Source of the DNA: Buxus sempervirens
Lineage: Eukaryota; Streptophyta; Magnoliopsida; Buxales; Buxaceae
Reading direction: 5' to 3'
Length of the DNA stretch: 64,000 nucleotides
NCBI GenBank assembly: GCA_947561395.2
Contig: OX387182.1
Location: forward strand, 40,727,949 to 40,791,948
In this document: positions 24,539 to 35,561 of the stretch, one piece after another
Layout: every line of letters begins with the position of its first letter
Position numbering within the stretch: the stretch's first letter is position 1
Position numbers and translations under genes: made by a program
Notes under the pieces: model-generated
What the model was told of the DNA's origin: nothing
What the model saw: the letters and a program-made list of their open reading frames with translations, nothing else
Databases searched by the model: none

Positions 24539-25229
24539 ATGTTCTGTGCTCCTGTAGCCAACAAGGTGAGTAATGGGTTTGGTGAAGATTGAAGATGTTT
24601 AAAAAGGGGTTTTTTTTTTGGTGAGTTCGGAAGCCCTGGTTTCTGCTCCTGATCAAGGCCCAGCCTTAAAATTTCTGTTAACAGCCTGAAACCAGCTTCA
24701 TTAAACACCAATATGAGCTCCTTAATATAATCATCATATTATACATTGAAAAATCTTATAAAATAATCTACTAATTGAGGATGCACATTAGATTTTAAAT
24801 TGTGAAGGGTTCAAATTCATGATTTTCATCAATTTGCTGTTATTCAATTTAATTATTTATTTTTTAGGAAAATCATGAGAATAAAAAAAATGACAATAGG
24901 GTTTTTAATACATGTTTTAATTTATTTTGAGAAAGTTAAGAATGATCGTGGAAGAAATTTCAAATATGAAAGCAAAGTGTCATCTAATGCCGCCAATACA
25001 AGGTGATAAGGGTTCATATCGAATGATTCTTTTGAGCAATGTGGTGCCTCCCAATTTGATTTCGAGGGAAATCCATACGTTCAAGACGTATGCAACGTAG
25101 CAAACATTTTAAAAGAAAGGCTTCATATTTGTCGAATTGTTGTCAAATAGTACGAATATACCTAAGACCACAAGGTACATCATCATTCCCTTCTTACAAT
25201 ATCACCAAACAACCAACCAATTTCCTCTG
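24539..25229. other. 5' flank of the minus-strand GT47 gene
   Basis: Presumed promoter/5' UTR of the gene reading leftward from 24538, then AT-rich anonymous DNA. No TATA box stands out at a convincing distance. Confidence 0.35.
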
Positions 25230-25427
25230 GGAATTGAATCATCTACAATTGGACTTGTAAAATGAGTCCAACTGTAGCCACATGGACCTACATGACAGGA
25301 ATAATTCTGACATTATCAACATGTTAGGACTATGTCAGCCATGCAAGCCCATGTGGCTACATGACATTGGCTACAATTGGACTTTTTTACAAGTTCAACC
25401 ATAGATGATTCAAATCCTTTCCTCTAG
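25230..25427. mobile_element. Foldback MITE, Mutator-type, 9-bp TSD
   Basis: 198-bp element whose ends are GGAATTGAATCATCTA and (reverse complement) GGATTTGAATCATCTA. The inverted similarity continues through ACTTGTAAAA, GTCCAA.TGTAGCC and ACATGG, so most of the element can fold back on itself. It is flanked by TTTCCTCTG (25221-25229) and TTTCCTCTA (25428-25436), a 9-bp duplication with one mismatch, as expected of Mutator-type insertion. Non-coding. Confidence 0.85.
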
Positions 25428-25739
25428 TACCATAAACTTGGTATTCAGCTTCCATGGTCTTGGGGTCGCCCTCCTATTGCGATAAGTTTGCATCTCCACA
25501 TTTCAAGGATATTCTTGGGATGAAATCAACTGGAACCTTTTCCCTACATTGGTTAGCTGCTAGTGTAAGATGCTGCCATGTGGAGCACCTCACAATCAGT
25601 GTTTTTCAAGTGTTGTAGATGTTTTTATGTAGGGCCCAATTGAGAAAAAGATACTGATAGTGAGATACTCAAAATGTAATTTTCTGCTATGTTTTCGTGA
25701 ATTGCCACCTACTTTGGTAGTGAGATGTTGTAGTGTGGA

Positions 25740-26725
25740 CACTACAAGAATTAAGGGCTTTATCGACAATCCTAGACTGCCACTAAAGCATAAAATCCGG
25801 CCACTAAAAAGCTGCGGGTTAGACGGATGACAACCTTGAAAAGTATCGTCGCTAAATCTCTTAGCAACATGGTTTACCGGACTGGCCGGTCCGTACCAGG
25901 ATCGGATGATCCCAGTCCAGTATTCCGGTCCAAGATCATCCTGTTAAAACGGATGACATTGGACCGGCCGGTACAGGTTCAATCCATCTAATCCAAAGCA
26001 ATACCAGTCGATCCAGTTTGAAAAATTCAAAAAATTTAAAAAAAAATCAGAAAAAATCATTTATAATTGTTAAAAATTATAGATGATTGATATAAATATA
26101 ATAAAGTTGATATTATATGTTATAATATCAAATTATATCTTTACATTATAATATATCAATATTTGTCAAATTATATTATCACAAAAAGTAACATATATAT
26201 AATTTGATATTATATGTTAGATTTATTATAGCATATAATTTAATATATATCAAATTATATTTAAAACAACTTATAATGTTAAATTATATTATGTATTATA
26301 ACACATAATATGATATGCTATAATGTCAAATTATGAAAAATATCATATTGTTTGTTATAATTATAACATATCAAATTATATGTTAAAATTTGACATTTAA
26401 CATAGATTTTCAACTTTATTATATCTTATATCAATTATCTATAATTTATAACATTTATAAATAAAATTTTCTTATTTTTTGACACTTTTGATTTTTTCTC
26501 AATTTTTAAAACCGAACCGGAAGGTACCATTTTGGACCAGACCAGTATCGAACAGGCACCGGCCGATCCAAAACAAATCAATTCTTTTCAAATTTTTTAC
26601 CGGATAGGCCATCCCCAATCCCGGTCTGGAAAACCTTGCTTAGCAGCGGTCACTTCAATTTTTAGCGACGGTTTTAGATTGTCGCAACAGGGTCATCCTT
26701 TTAAAAAAAACTACACATTCCTCTA
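25740..26725 (+). mobile_element. CACTA (En/Spm) transposon terminus, partial
   Basis: Starts with CACTACAAGAATTAAGGGC, the diagnostic CACTA end. Subterminal words GTCGCTAAATC and, after the nested MITE, TTTTTAGCGACGG and GATTGTCGCAACAG are typical CACTA subterminal repeats. No opposite terminus or transposase is found, so the right limit is a guess. Just upstream, GTTGTAGTG (25728-25736) could be the end of a second, oppositely oriented element. Confidence 0.65.
25868..26638. mobile_element. hAT-type MITE nested in the CACTA element, 8-bp TSD
   Basis: Ends CATGGTTTACCGGACTGG and (reverse complement) CAAGGTTTTCCAGACCGGG. Flanks CTTAGCAA (25860-25867) and CTTAGCAG (26639-26646) agree at 7 of 8 positions. 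GC-rich ends with GGCCGGTCC-like words flank a core of near-pure AT with many ATATCAAATTATA words. The terminal motif CAAGGTTTT is shared with the short MITEs at 48516 and 54071. Confidence 0.85.
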
Positions 26726-26847
26726 TCCAGCTATTTTTTGCTCCTCACCCTTGCTGCCCCTATTGTCATGCCCCCTACCAAACCCTCCTGCCCCTTGCCC
26801 CCACCAATTAAGAACCCCAAAGAAGCATCATGCTAATTCAAAATAAA

Positions 26848-27028
26848 TCTATATTATATATAAAGAGAAGAGGGGAGAATATTCCCTCTAGATTCTGGCC
26901 CCCCTTTTCTTTTTCCAAACATTACCCTCTCCAAATAAAACAATCCCTCAATATTTTAAATAACTACCTTTGACTATTTATCTAAGTGGGTCACGTTTTC
27001 TATGCGCGTAGCACGTGCAACCCCCTAG
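26848..27028 (+). mobile_element. Short non-autonomous Helitron
   Basis: 181-bp element starting TCTATATTATATATAAAG after a flanking A and ending CCCCCTAG before a flanking T, as Helitrons require (5' TC, 3' CTRR, A/T target). Ten bases before the end is the hairpin GCGCGT-AGC-ACGTGC (27004-27018; 6-bp stem with one G-T pair, 3-nt loop). No Rep/helicase; no target duplication, as expected. Confidence 0.85.
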
Positions 27029-27275
27029 TTTAATGAAAAAGAAGACAAAATTCAAACAAATAGTAGAAAAAAAAATCAGAAAAAATAGCAATACATTGAT
27101 CTTGATGTTGCTGAATTTTACATAAAATCAACAAATAATTTGACATCTTCCAATTAGGCATAGCTGCTTAAGTCCAATAGCAGCAACTTAATTGCAGACC
27201 TGAAAAGAGACATCTTGTCAAGCCCTACAGGTTCCCCTCATTAGAAAAAAAATTGTAAGAAATAATACTACAAGG
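27029..27275. other. Short anonymous spacer
   Basis: AT-rich DNA between the Helitron and the LTR at 27276. Nothing is recognised. Confidence 0.4.
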
Positions 27276-29494
27276 TGTGAGACATGGACAATCAATTCGA
27301 TGACTTCCTATCATCATACGGGATTCATAAAAACAAGGAGTCGCCACCATTCCTTTTAGGTGTAAATGGACACAAAAATAATCAAACAAAATACCAAAAA
27401 GGCAAAATTAGAGTAAAAATAACTCTATTTTAAAATAAACCAGAGATGGGTAAGGAGATTAGGTTATGAATAGGGGAAGATGTTAGGCACCTCTATTCAT
27501 TTACACAAGGTGGTTGCCAGGTGTTGTTTATGCTAGAAAAAGGCTTGCTAACGAAAATCAAATCAAAAGTAAAGAAAAAGTAATAAAAACATGTATAGTT
27601 TTTTCTCTATGAATGACCCAATTAACTCTGGATCCTTCATATGAATGTGACATCTCTAGGGTTTCAGGATTGAAAATAATCATCAAAGAAAGTGACTCAA
27701 AAGTCAAAACTTGAATAAACCAACTTTAGGTAAAATCATTGAACTCTTGAAAATCCAGGATAAAATTAAGGTATTTTAACAAAACCTTGAAGGAAAAAAC
27801 CTGAATTGTTTAGGATACAGATCTGGACCAGATCTCTCATTAGTTGAGAGATCTCAACCAGATACACCCAGATTGATGAAAAACATCAAAAAGGGAGAGT
27901 TTGGACCACAGGATCCTCTCTCCAAGTTAAAACAACTTCAAAATCACCTTATGAAACCCTAGAAGTTACTTTAAGGTTATTGATTTCGGATCTACCATAT
28001 AAAGCCTAGTAGATCCAGAATCCTAGCCTTAATATAATAAAAAAAATCAAGAAAACAATGATATAGGTGCAATAGTGTGTGAAAAACCAAAACATGAACA
28101 AAGTAATAAAAGAAACCACATATCACAAATTACAGCACATAGGGGTCTATCCTATGGATCTACCTATTCCCTTTTCCCCTAGCTCTCTCTTTATGTTTTA
28201 CGGCTAACGAAGAGTCTTGAGGTACTTGGAAATAAGTTTGGGGATCCAAACACAAACAAGAGGCCTTATTTTACAAAAAAAGAGAAAAAAACAGACTATA
28301 GGGTTCTATTCTAAGGATCCACCTGTTCCCCTTTCCCCTAACTCTTTCTTCACGTTTTACGGCTAGAGAGGAGTCTTGAGGTACTTGGAGATAGGTTTGG
28401 GAGTACAAATAACAAGTAAGCCTTATTCTCCAGAAATAGAGAAGATCAGACTATCTCTAGAATTAAAAATAGAAAATAAAAGGGAAAAGGGACTTACCTG
28501 GATTGAGAAAGCAAAGAGGCAGAGGTTTCCTTCTTCACTTGGAGCTCTTCCAGCTTCAGATTCTCAGCCATTTGTTTGAGGTGAGGCCTTCTATTTATAT
28601 GCAAACCTAGGGGCATGGTTGGTCCCAAGGGCATGCCAAAATAGGGTTTTAGAATATTCCAACTCAGTTTTAAAACTTGAGTTGGGGTAAATCAATTAAA
28701 CCACAGAGGGTAAAAAAAAGGGGATTCGAATCTCCCAGAGAGAGGTTTGAGTGTAAATAAAGCTCAGAAATCGAAAAAGGACGAATTCGTACAAAAAAGC
28801 CCGCGACCGCATATATAATGTGGTCGTGCCTTGACCGTATTTAAAATGTGGTCAAGGCATGACTGCATATTAAATGCGGTCACCACCAGTCCGCATTAAA
28901 AATGCGGACATGACAGGTTTTACCAATTTTTAACAATTTTGACCCTTTTCTGCACAGACAATACTTATTTACATGTAATATCATTTAAGTAAATGTCCTT
29001 GTATTTTTTAATCTCCATTTACTTAAAATATTACATGTAAATAAGCAAACACCCCCCATTTGAATCCATTAAAAATAGTTCTAGACCCAAATTTTAAGTG
29101 AATAAAAAATCAACTTTCTAGTTCAAGGCTAAATTCCAGTTTTTCAGGTCCGATAAAAAGATTCAACATGTTAATACCAAGGTATTCGTCAAGATTTAAA
29201 GGCTAAAAAAAATTCATTTATGTAATAACATTGCTAAAAACCTAATTACCAGGAAAAATTATCTTGAAATCTTGCCTTAAAAAAATATTTCATTTTTTGG
29301 GGTCAAAAGTCAACAAAATTCAATAGGAAAAATTTGACTTTGCGCAAAAGATTGAATTTAGGCCTTTTCCTTCGTGGTTTTGGATTCAAATAGGTTAAGG
29401 ATCTCAAACCCAATGCTAAGAATTGAAAATTCCAATAAAATATTTCTCTCCTTAAAGATTTATCAAAAAATCGTGCAATTTTGGGGTGTCTACA
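27276..29494 (-). repeat. 3' LTR of the gypsy-like element
   Basis: On the plus strand it starts TGTGAGACATGG and ends GGGGTGTCTACA, so on the minus strand it runs TGTAGACACCCC...CA. The phrase AGGAGTCGCCACCATTCC near its end is also found, nearly identically (GGAGTCGCCACCATCC), in the solo LTR at 42390. A minus-strand TATA box (GCATATAAATAG, 28591-28602) supports the orientation. It contains a 150-bp tandem duplication (28139-28437) and a palindromic ATGCGGTC/GACCGCAT cluster (28800-28910). Confidence 0.8.
28139..28437. repeat. Tandem duplication inside the LTR, about 155-bp unit
   Basis: Two adjacent copies share TCTA..CTA.GGATC.ACCT, TTTTACGGCTA and AGTCTTGAGGTACTTGGA, with about 15-20% differences by eye. 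Confidence 0.8.
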
Positions 29495-29510
29495 ACTGCC
29501 CCTCTTTACT
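29495..29510 (-). other. Polypurine tract of the gypsy-like element
   Basis: Minus strand reads AGTAAAGAGGGGCAGT directly before the LTR start TGTAGACACC. This is the expected position and composition of the primer for plus-strand DNA synthesis, and it fixes the element's orientation. Confidence 0.75.
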
Positions 29511-30652
29511 GGAGTTGTAACACAATGAACAACAAAAAACAGATACAACTCAAAATTGCACATTTGAAAGACATCTCATTAATTAAACTTGTTTTGATTA
29601 AACAAAGAAATGATAAAAAAAATATGGATTTGAAGATAGCCAATGAAACCCTTGCTTGAAATCTGACGGGGTGGCGTCTCTTCCTTATCTCAGCTTTCTT
29701 GGAGCTCTCGTGGCTATGAAAAGAAATCTGAGACAAGCAAATTTTGAAAAGAATGTGAATTTAAAATTGACCTCTGCAAACTCAATTGCTTTTGATGTTT
29801 TTCATTTTACAACTCAACTATAAGGAAGGAAATATTTTATTGAATTTTCTTGATTGAATTTTTTTATTTGACATACCTGGATGCCATTTGATGCCTAAAC
29901 CTGTGCTTGAATATTCTGCAACTTGCTTCTTCATCTTCTTGATCTCTCAATAATGATGTATGTGCCGTTTCTACCTATAACCTACTGCCCAAGTGAATGC
30001 CCTCTTCTTGGTTCATGGATTTGAGAATCACGATATGTTGATCTAACCTCATGCCCTTACTACCCATCACCTCTCTTTCATGCCTTCTTACTGCCCCAGT
30101 AAAATCCTTATTCATTGTAACGCCCCGGTTCCGGGTCCAATTCCCAAAACCCGAGGTGTTATGATAAGCAACAAAAGCAACTAAAATATGGAATAATTTA
30201 AAACTTTTTTTCTAACCTTATAATCAGAGTAAAAGCGGAAACTGGAATTCAAATTCTCTTTATTAATCAACAATTATAATATAAAAAGGATTTCAATTAT
30301 ATGAGCAATCCTACATCTATATAGACTACCCAGCTACAACTAGCCCACAACTTGACATCCTCACCAAGAGTACCTGAAAAATGGGAGAAACCGGAGTGAG
30401 AATAAATCTCAACAAGTAGCAAGGTGCATGCATGAAATCAGTCCATGTTTACAACATAAGTCATGAGGTATACGATTAAACCAACAACATTAACAAGGAT
30501 AATTCCAAAGTTTAAATCAAATCCCAATATTATTATCAACTCATATTTCAATAACAATACCGATAAAACATCGAATGGTCAATGTCATGTAGTTGCTTAG
30601 ATTGGTTAATCAACCATGCCAGAGCGACATCCACACCTCCATGTACACAGTT

Positions 30653-30775
30653 CCGGCCTACTCAGGGTATCGGACACTCTGAAATGACGGCCTACTCAGG
30701 GTATCGTCATCCAATGCCGGCCTACTCCGGGTATCGGCACTGACAACCAGGCCTACTCTGGGTTTCTGGCGGCTC
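30653..30775. repeat. Tandem repeat GGCCTACTCnGGGTATCG
   Basis: Four copies with spacing of about 35-45 bp inside the solo LTR. Confidence 0.8.
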
Positions 30776-31339
30776 TACACCGGTCGTGGCAACACTCCAT
30801 GGCCATGCCATTACACCAATAAAGCATATACATCACATTACTAAGCTTAGACTCTGGATCCAGGACGAGCTAAACCAAAACCGATAAATAACCGTTTAAA
30901 ACTCTGCATTAGTACACATCACCCATTGTTCCAACTAGAACATCCACTCACACAAGTGTTCCAACCAGAACATCAACTCACACAAGTGTTCCAACCAGAA
31001 CAAATAATTCCTCACAAGTAAACAAGTAAATAATCTTTGCAATATAATTCAGAACTTGCCATCAAGAAAACAGGGTTTAATAAATCTCAATCAAGTACAG
31101 TATGTAATCCAAAAGTACTAAAATAAAAGCCCCAGTGTTAGGTATACAGAGCATTACCTAAAATGTTGCCCTACATTTACCTTGGAAACTCTTAAGAAAT
31201 TCCAGAATCTATCTTCAATGTTCTCATAAGAAATTTTATCCCTAAAGTCCTAGACAAGTACTTTGCTAAGTGATCGAAGACCTTCTAGTATCCAGAACCC
31301 CCTTGGTTTTACGAAATTATGGGATTCTGCAAGAAAAAC

Positions 31340-31612
31340 CACTGGGCGCTCACTTCCCTGAGGTGGGCGCCAGGTGGGCGCTAGGTGGGCGGTAGGTCCC
31401 CTTGATTAATCTTAGCTTGCGCTCACCCGTGGACGAGTGGGCGCTAGCTAAGCGCCAGACGGGCGGGAGAAAAGCGCGAGATAAGCGCGAGAATTGGAGG
31501 TAGGCGCCAGCTAGGCGCGAGGTGGGCGCTAGCTAGGCGCCAGGTCTGCTTTTCTTAGCGCTCACCTCCTAGGTGGGCGCTAGGTAAGCGCCAGCTAGGC
31601 GGTAACCCTCTT
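31340..31612. repeat. GC-rich minisatellite GGTGGGCGC(C/T)AG
   Basis: More than fifteen variants of AGGTGGGCGCTAG, TAGGCGCCAG and AGCGCGAG in 270 bp, within AT-rich DNA. It is part of the solo LTR; the truncated relative at 36691-38140 carries a diverged version (GGTTGGCACCAG, GGTCGGCGCCAAC, 37240-37410). Confidence 0.85.
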
Positions 31613-32199
31613 CGATTTCCAGGTCTCTGTTAATGCCGGAAATCCATATCTGGCTGTAATTTTTCAGTCTGTAACCACTTATATAGCCTCCTAATATTCC
31701 CAGGATACATCCAAACATAATTTGAATTTAATCTACATGATTTTCCAGTTATCCCCAATTTCACTGTGCAAAACCAAAACCCTCCGTAACTGTGTTGCCC
31801 AGAAAACCTCAATATCAATGCAATTCAATACCATGATATCATTCAATGAATATACGAATAAATCCGAAACCTCGGTGGTAAAACAATGCCACTCACATCT
31901 TGGTAATTAAAACTTAACTAGGGTTTCTTTCTAATTCAACCCACCCATGAATAACATTCTTTCTTGATTCTTAAAAAAAGATTCACATCACCAAATCGAA
32001 ACTTTATAAACATCTAACTTTTCCAATGAAATTCAATTTAAGAACAAATACGATCAATCATAAAAAACACAAGAAAATATGCAATTCCTCCAGTTTCAAG
32101 TGTTTGCTACTTGCCTTTTTGATGAACCCACATTTTTCCGAACATCTTCTGTGCACGTTTTTGGAGCTCGACCAGACCCCTCTAAACTTCTCACATTTT

Positions 32200-32530
32200 G
32201 ATCTCCACCGTTCAGTTTGAAGTCCTCCATGAGTAGAACAAAACTCTAAAATTGCAGCCCATTCCAACGGTTGGATCTTTCTATCTCCCCGTTCGAAGTT
32301 GACTAGTCGGCCATCCCTGCAACTCCTTTTTCTTCCAAAATCCGATTTTCCACCAACGTCTGGGTTAATTCGCACCACCTTAGACTCATCCAAATCCAAT
32401 CTCCACCGTTCAGATTTAAGCATCTCATGTATAGAGCATAACCTCCAAATTTCATGACGATCCAACGACTGGATCTCCGGGGATCGTCGCTCAAAATCTG
32501 CTGGTCGGACCTCTGTAGCACCTCCCTTTT
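32200..32530. repeat. Tandem duplication, about 197-bp unit
   Basis: CTCCACCGTTCAG.TT.AAG, CCAACG(G/A).TGGATCT and TCGG(C/A)C.TC.....CACCTCC-like words occur in the same order in two consecutive copies. It explains a repetitive 166-codon open frame on the minus strand. Confidence 0.75.
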
Positions 32531-33194
32531 TCCTTTCTTCCCTCTCTTTTCTCTCCATAAGAAACCCACGAAAATTCCCTCTTGTCTAACCTTAGTCTCC
32601 TATTTATACTAGGCTTTAGAAATCCTAAACCAACCCTAATTGGCTAATTTAATTTGGGCTAACCCAACCATGGTCTAGTTAATGTCTAATCCTTCTAATT
32701 TAATTCCTACTTTTTCTCCACCTTCTATTTTCTACTTAAACAATACTAATTAAGTTTCTTATTATCTAAACTCATGAAAATAGCCTATTTTCATGCAAAA
32801 TATTTAATTAAACATTTCTATCACTTAAAACCTTATTTTCTCCAAATTAAGACGTGAAATCTCCTAATTACCCCTTTTTCCCACTTTTAGGCTTTTATTA
32901 ATTTCTTTTAATTTCTAACTTGTCAAAATAATTTGTTTTCTTCTATTTTCTAATTCTAATTATTATTTGATGATCTATTTACTAATTACCATTTTTTGGA
33001 AATTACCAAAATACCCTTTTTATTCTTTTAGGCTAATTTCATTAAAATTCTTTCTTTATTTTCAACTTAGAACTTATTTGGATTAATTGTCCTCTAAATC
33101 TTCACTTTTTATTTTAAATTAGGACTTAACTCATATTTTATTTTATTTATTATTTATTTATTTATTAGGTGAAAATTCGGGGTTTTACATTCAT

Positions 33195-33615
33195 GATTGA
33201 AGAATTGGAACCCTTGTTTATGCAACTGCTTTGAAGCTTCATTTTTTTTTTTTCAAATCCAAAAACTAAGGCTTGACTGCTTCTTCCAGATGTTGCAATT
33301 CATTTCAATGAAAACCCAGAGGGAAAGACACTGAGCATGCCTCAGTTTTGATTGCTAGAAGAAGTATTTGCCCCTTAGCAGAGATGATCTTCTTTTTTTT
33401 CTTTTTTCTCTTTTTTTCTTCTTTTTCTCTCTTTCTTTCTAATTTTTTTTTTACCTTTGCCAAAAAGAAACCCTAATAAAAGAATGCAAATAAGAAAATA
33501 TGGTTTATACTAGTGGCCTCAGAATTCTCTAATTTTTGCAAAACCAATGTTTTATGAAAAGACATAGATGCTCATCATGGGCCAAAAATATAGTTTTTGC
33601 TTTTTTGTGTTTATA

Positions 33616-33688
<73 letters not shown>

Positions 33689-35561
33689 ATGATCCAATTA
33701 CTTATTAGCATATAGTCCAAAAGAATTAAAATCAAGTTGAATAATGAGAATATTATTTCAGAAAATGAAGAAAGACCATAATAAGCCTTCGAAACCTTTA
33801 GAATCATTCCTATGACCATCGGCTTCTCAATTGATGTTTCAGATATGACAACCCTTTCAATCTAACTATTTTGCCCCAGTCAAGAAAGACATCTTCCTTC
33901 ATCTAATTGAAGAGCAATTGTTTCTCCATTATATCCGTGATATGAGAATTTATAACTTCAACTTCAGCAACCATTACCTAATGGAAATTTTGATGGCCAT
34001 CGACTTGTTCACAGATGCTTCAATTACAGTTCTGATTATGTTGCTTCAGTCTTAAAAAGAAGATTTTCCTCAATCACTTGAAGAGTGGATGTATCTTAAA
34101 ATAACCACCAACATGAGGACTTCACCTGGATCTATGCCAATTCTGGACTTTCCTCTGTGACAATTTCTTTCTTGTAGATAGCTGATTATTTGCCATGTAG
34201 CCCCCTTTTGGGTTTACTACATTTTCTTCTTTTTTTTTATCCTTCATCACCAGCAACTATGTAGTCAAACTACCTTAATTCAAAATTTCTTAATCAAAGA
34301 GGACTTATGAATGGGTCGAAACGAAGGCTTGGTGTTAGTTTAGAAAGAAAAGGAATAAAAGGCTCAAATACCGTATGATCAAATGGATTAACCGAAATTG
34401 TAATTTTTAAGGCATTTCTTCTTTTGGAATAAATACAAAATTGCCCCAATAATGAAGTTCTTCCCCACTTTGATTTCTTCATTTGAAACTTATTCTCCAG
34501 TATTGAATTTCTTTTTCCAATCTTCTCTTCAGAATTTAGAAGACATTCTCCAAATATCCCATAGCATTTGTTGATATATTTTTCTTCTTTCTTCCTTTTT
34601 CTTTTTTTCATTCATTTGCCCCCCTTTTCTGAAAACGTCTTCAAAATCCCTTTTGAACTTCAACAATTGTCCTTTCATTCCTTTTTTTTATGCCTTAATA
34701 AATTTGCCCCAGTGTGGGGTTACAATTCTCAATTTAGGTTACTTAGAAAAATTTATCAAGCTCAAAGGGTCTAACTAGGGATTTTAAAAATTTTTGGGAT
34801 ATAAGAAAAAAAGGCCTCTTATCATTTTAAGATAAGAAAAGTTTGAATTTTCAGACTTGGTAGAGTTGCACTACATGACTAGCTCAGAATTTTTCCTTCT
34901 TTTCTTTTTTTTTTTCTATTCTTTTTTTAATCAACTTCTATCAAGGTAAAAGCCTCTTCAAATAGAACCTTTCTTATGAACAAGTTTTTCACCTTTTGAT
35001 CAATCATATGAATTTGGATTCTTTCCATCAAATGATGCCCAATTCTATTTCCACCGAAAATTTCAAATCTTCTCCCATAATTTCAAGTACAAAGCCCCAA
35101 AATTTCTTCAAACAATATTATCAATTTCCCTTTGAACGAATCAGCAAATGATGCGATCCTTTCTGTATTCTAATGAAGAAACTTCAAATCTTCTTCTATC
35201 TTTTCTATTTAAGACTGTGGGTGACTGTGGGTCATCTTTGGTTCCAAAGGCCATAAAATTGGTCACTTCATAATTTTGAAGAATATTCTTCTCATGACAC
35301 TTAAAAAGATTTGAATTTTCATATAAAATGTCTTTTTCTTCGATTTTGGTCTCAAAATTGAACCCAATGTTGAAGTCATATTCAACTTAATGAAATTCTA
35401 TGGGAAATATAACTCATAAGTAAAAAGGACCTTGTAGAAAACTCTCTTTTTTTTTCTAGAAAAATGTTAAAGGGGAAAATCTTTTTTTTTTTAAAAGCCT
35501 TTATTAAAATCACTTTCTGAGAACAAAGCTCCTTAGGATCCTCAGGAAATGTGTATTCTTC
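33195..35561 (-). other. Non-coding internal region of the gypsy-like element
   Basis: T/C-rich DNA with no recognisable domain. The plus-strand word TTGCCCC(A/C/T), i.e. GGGGCAA on the element's coding strand, recurs at about 33371, 33873, 34441, 34616 and 34704 and resembles the polypurine tract core. It contains a (TA)n run at 33612-33682. Confidence 0.45.
33612..33682. repeat. (TA)n microsatellite
   Basis: About 70 bp of TA dinucleotides with one interruption. Confidence 0.95.

Larger units (their letters stand above)
30116..33189 (-). mobile_element. Solo LTR (Ty3/gypsy, Tekay/Del-like), perfect 5-bp TSD
   Basis: Plus strand starts TGTAACGCCCCGG and ends CGGGGTTTTACA. It is flanked by TTCAT (30111-30115) and TTCAT (33190-33194), an exact duplication, so the boundaries are firm. 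A TATA box on the minus strand (GTATAAATAGG, about 32600-32610) shows the orientation. The LTR is nested in the gypsy-like element. It holds several internal repeats: GGCCTACTC(A/C)GGGTATCG (30655-30775), ACAAGTGTTCCAACCAGAAC (30930-31000), a GC-rich minisatellite (31340-31612) and a 197-bp duplication (32200-32530). No coding capacity; the 166-codon minus-strand frame is explained by the duplication. Confidence 0.9.

Noticed and set aside
32058..32569. 166- and 88-codon minus-strand open frames with an apparent internal protein repeat
   Set aside because: They lie in a solo LTR and the protein repeat is just the 197-bp DNA duplication at 32200-32530.
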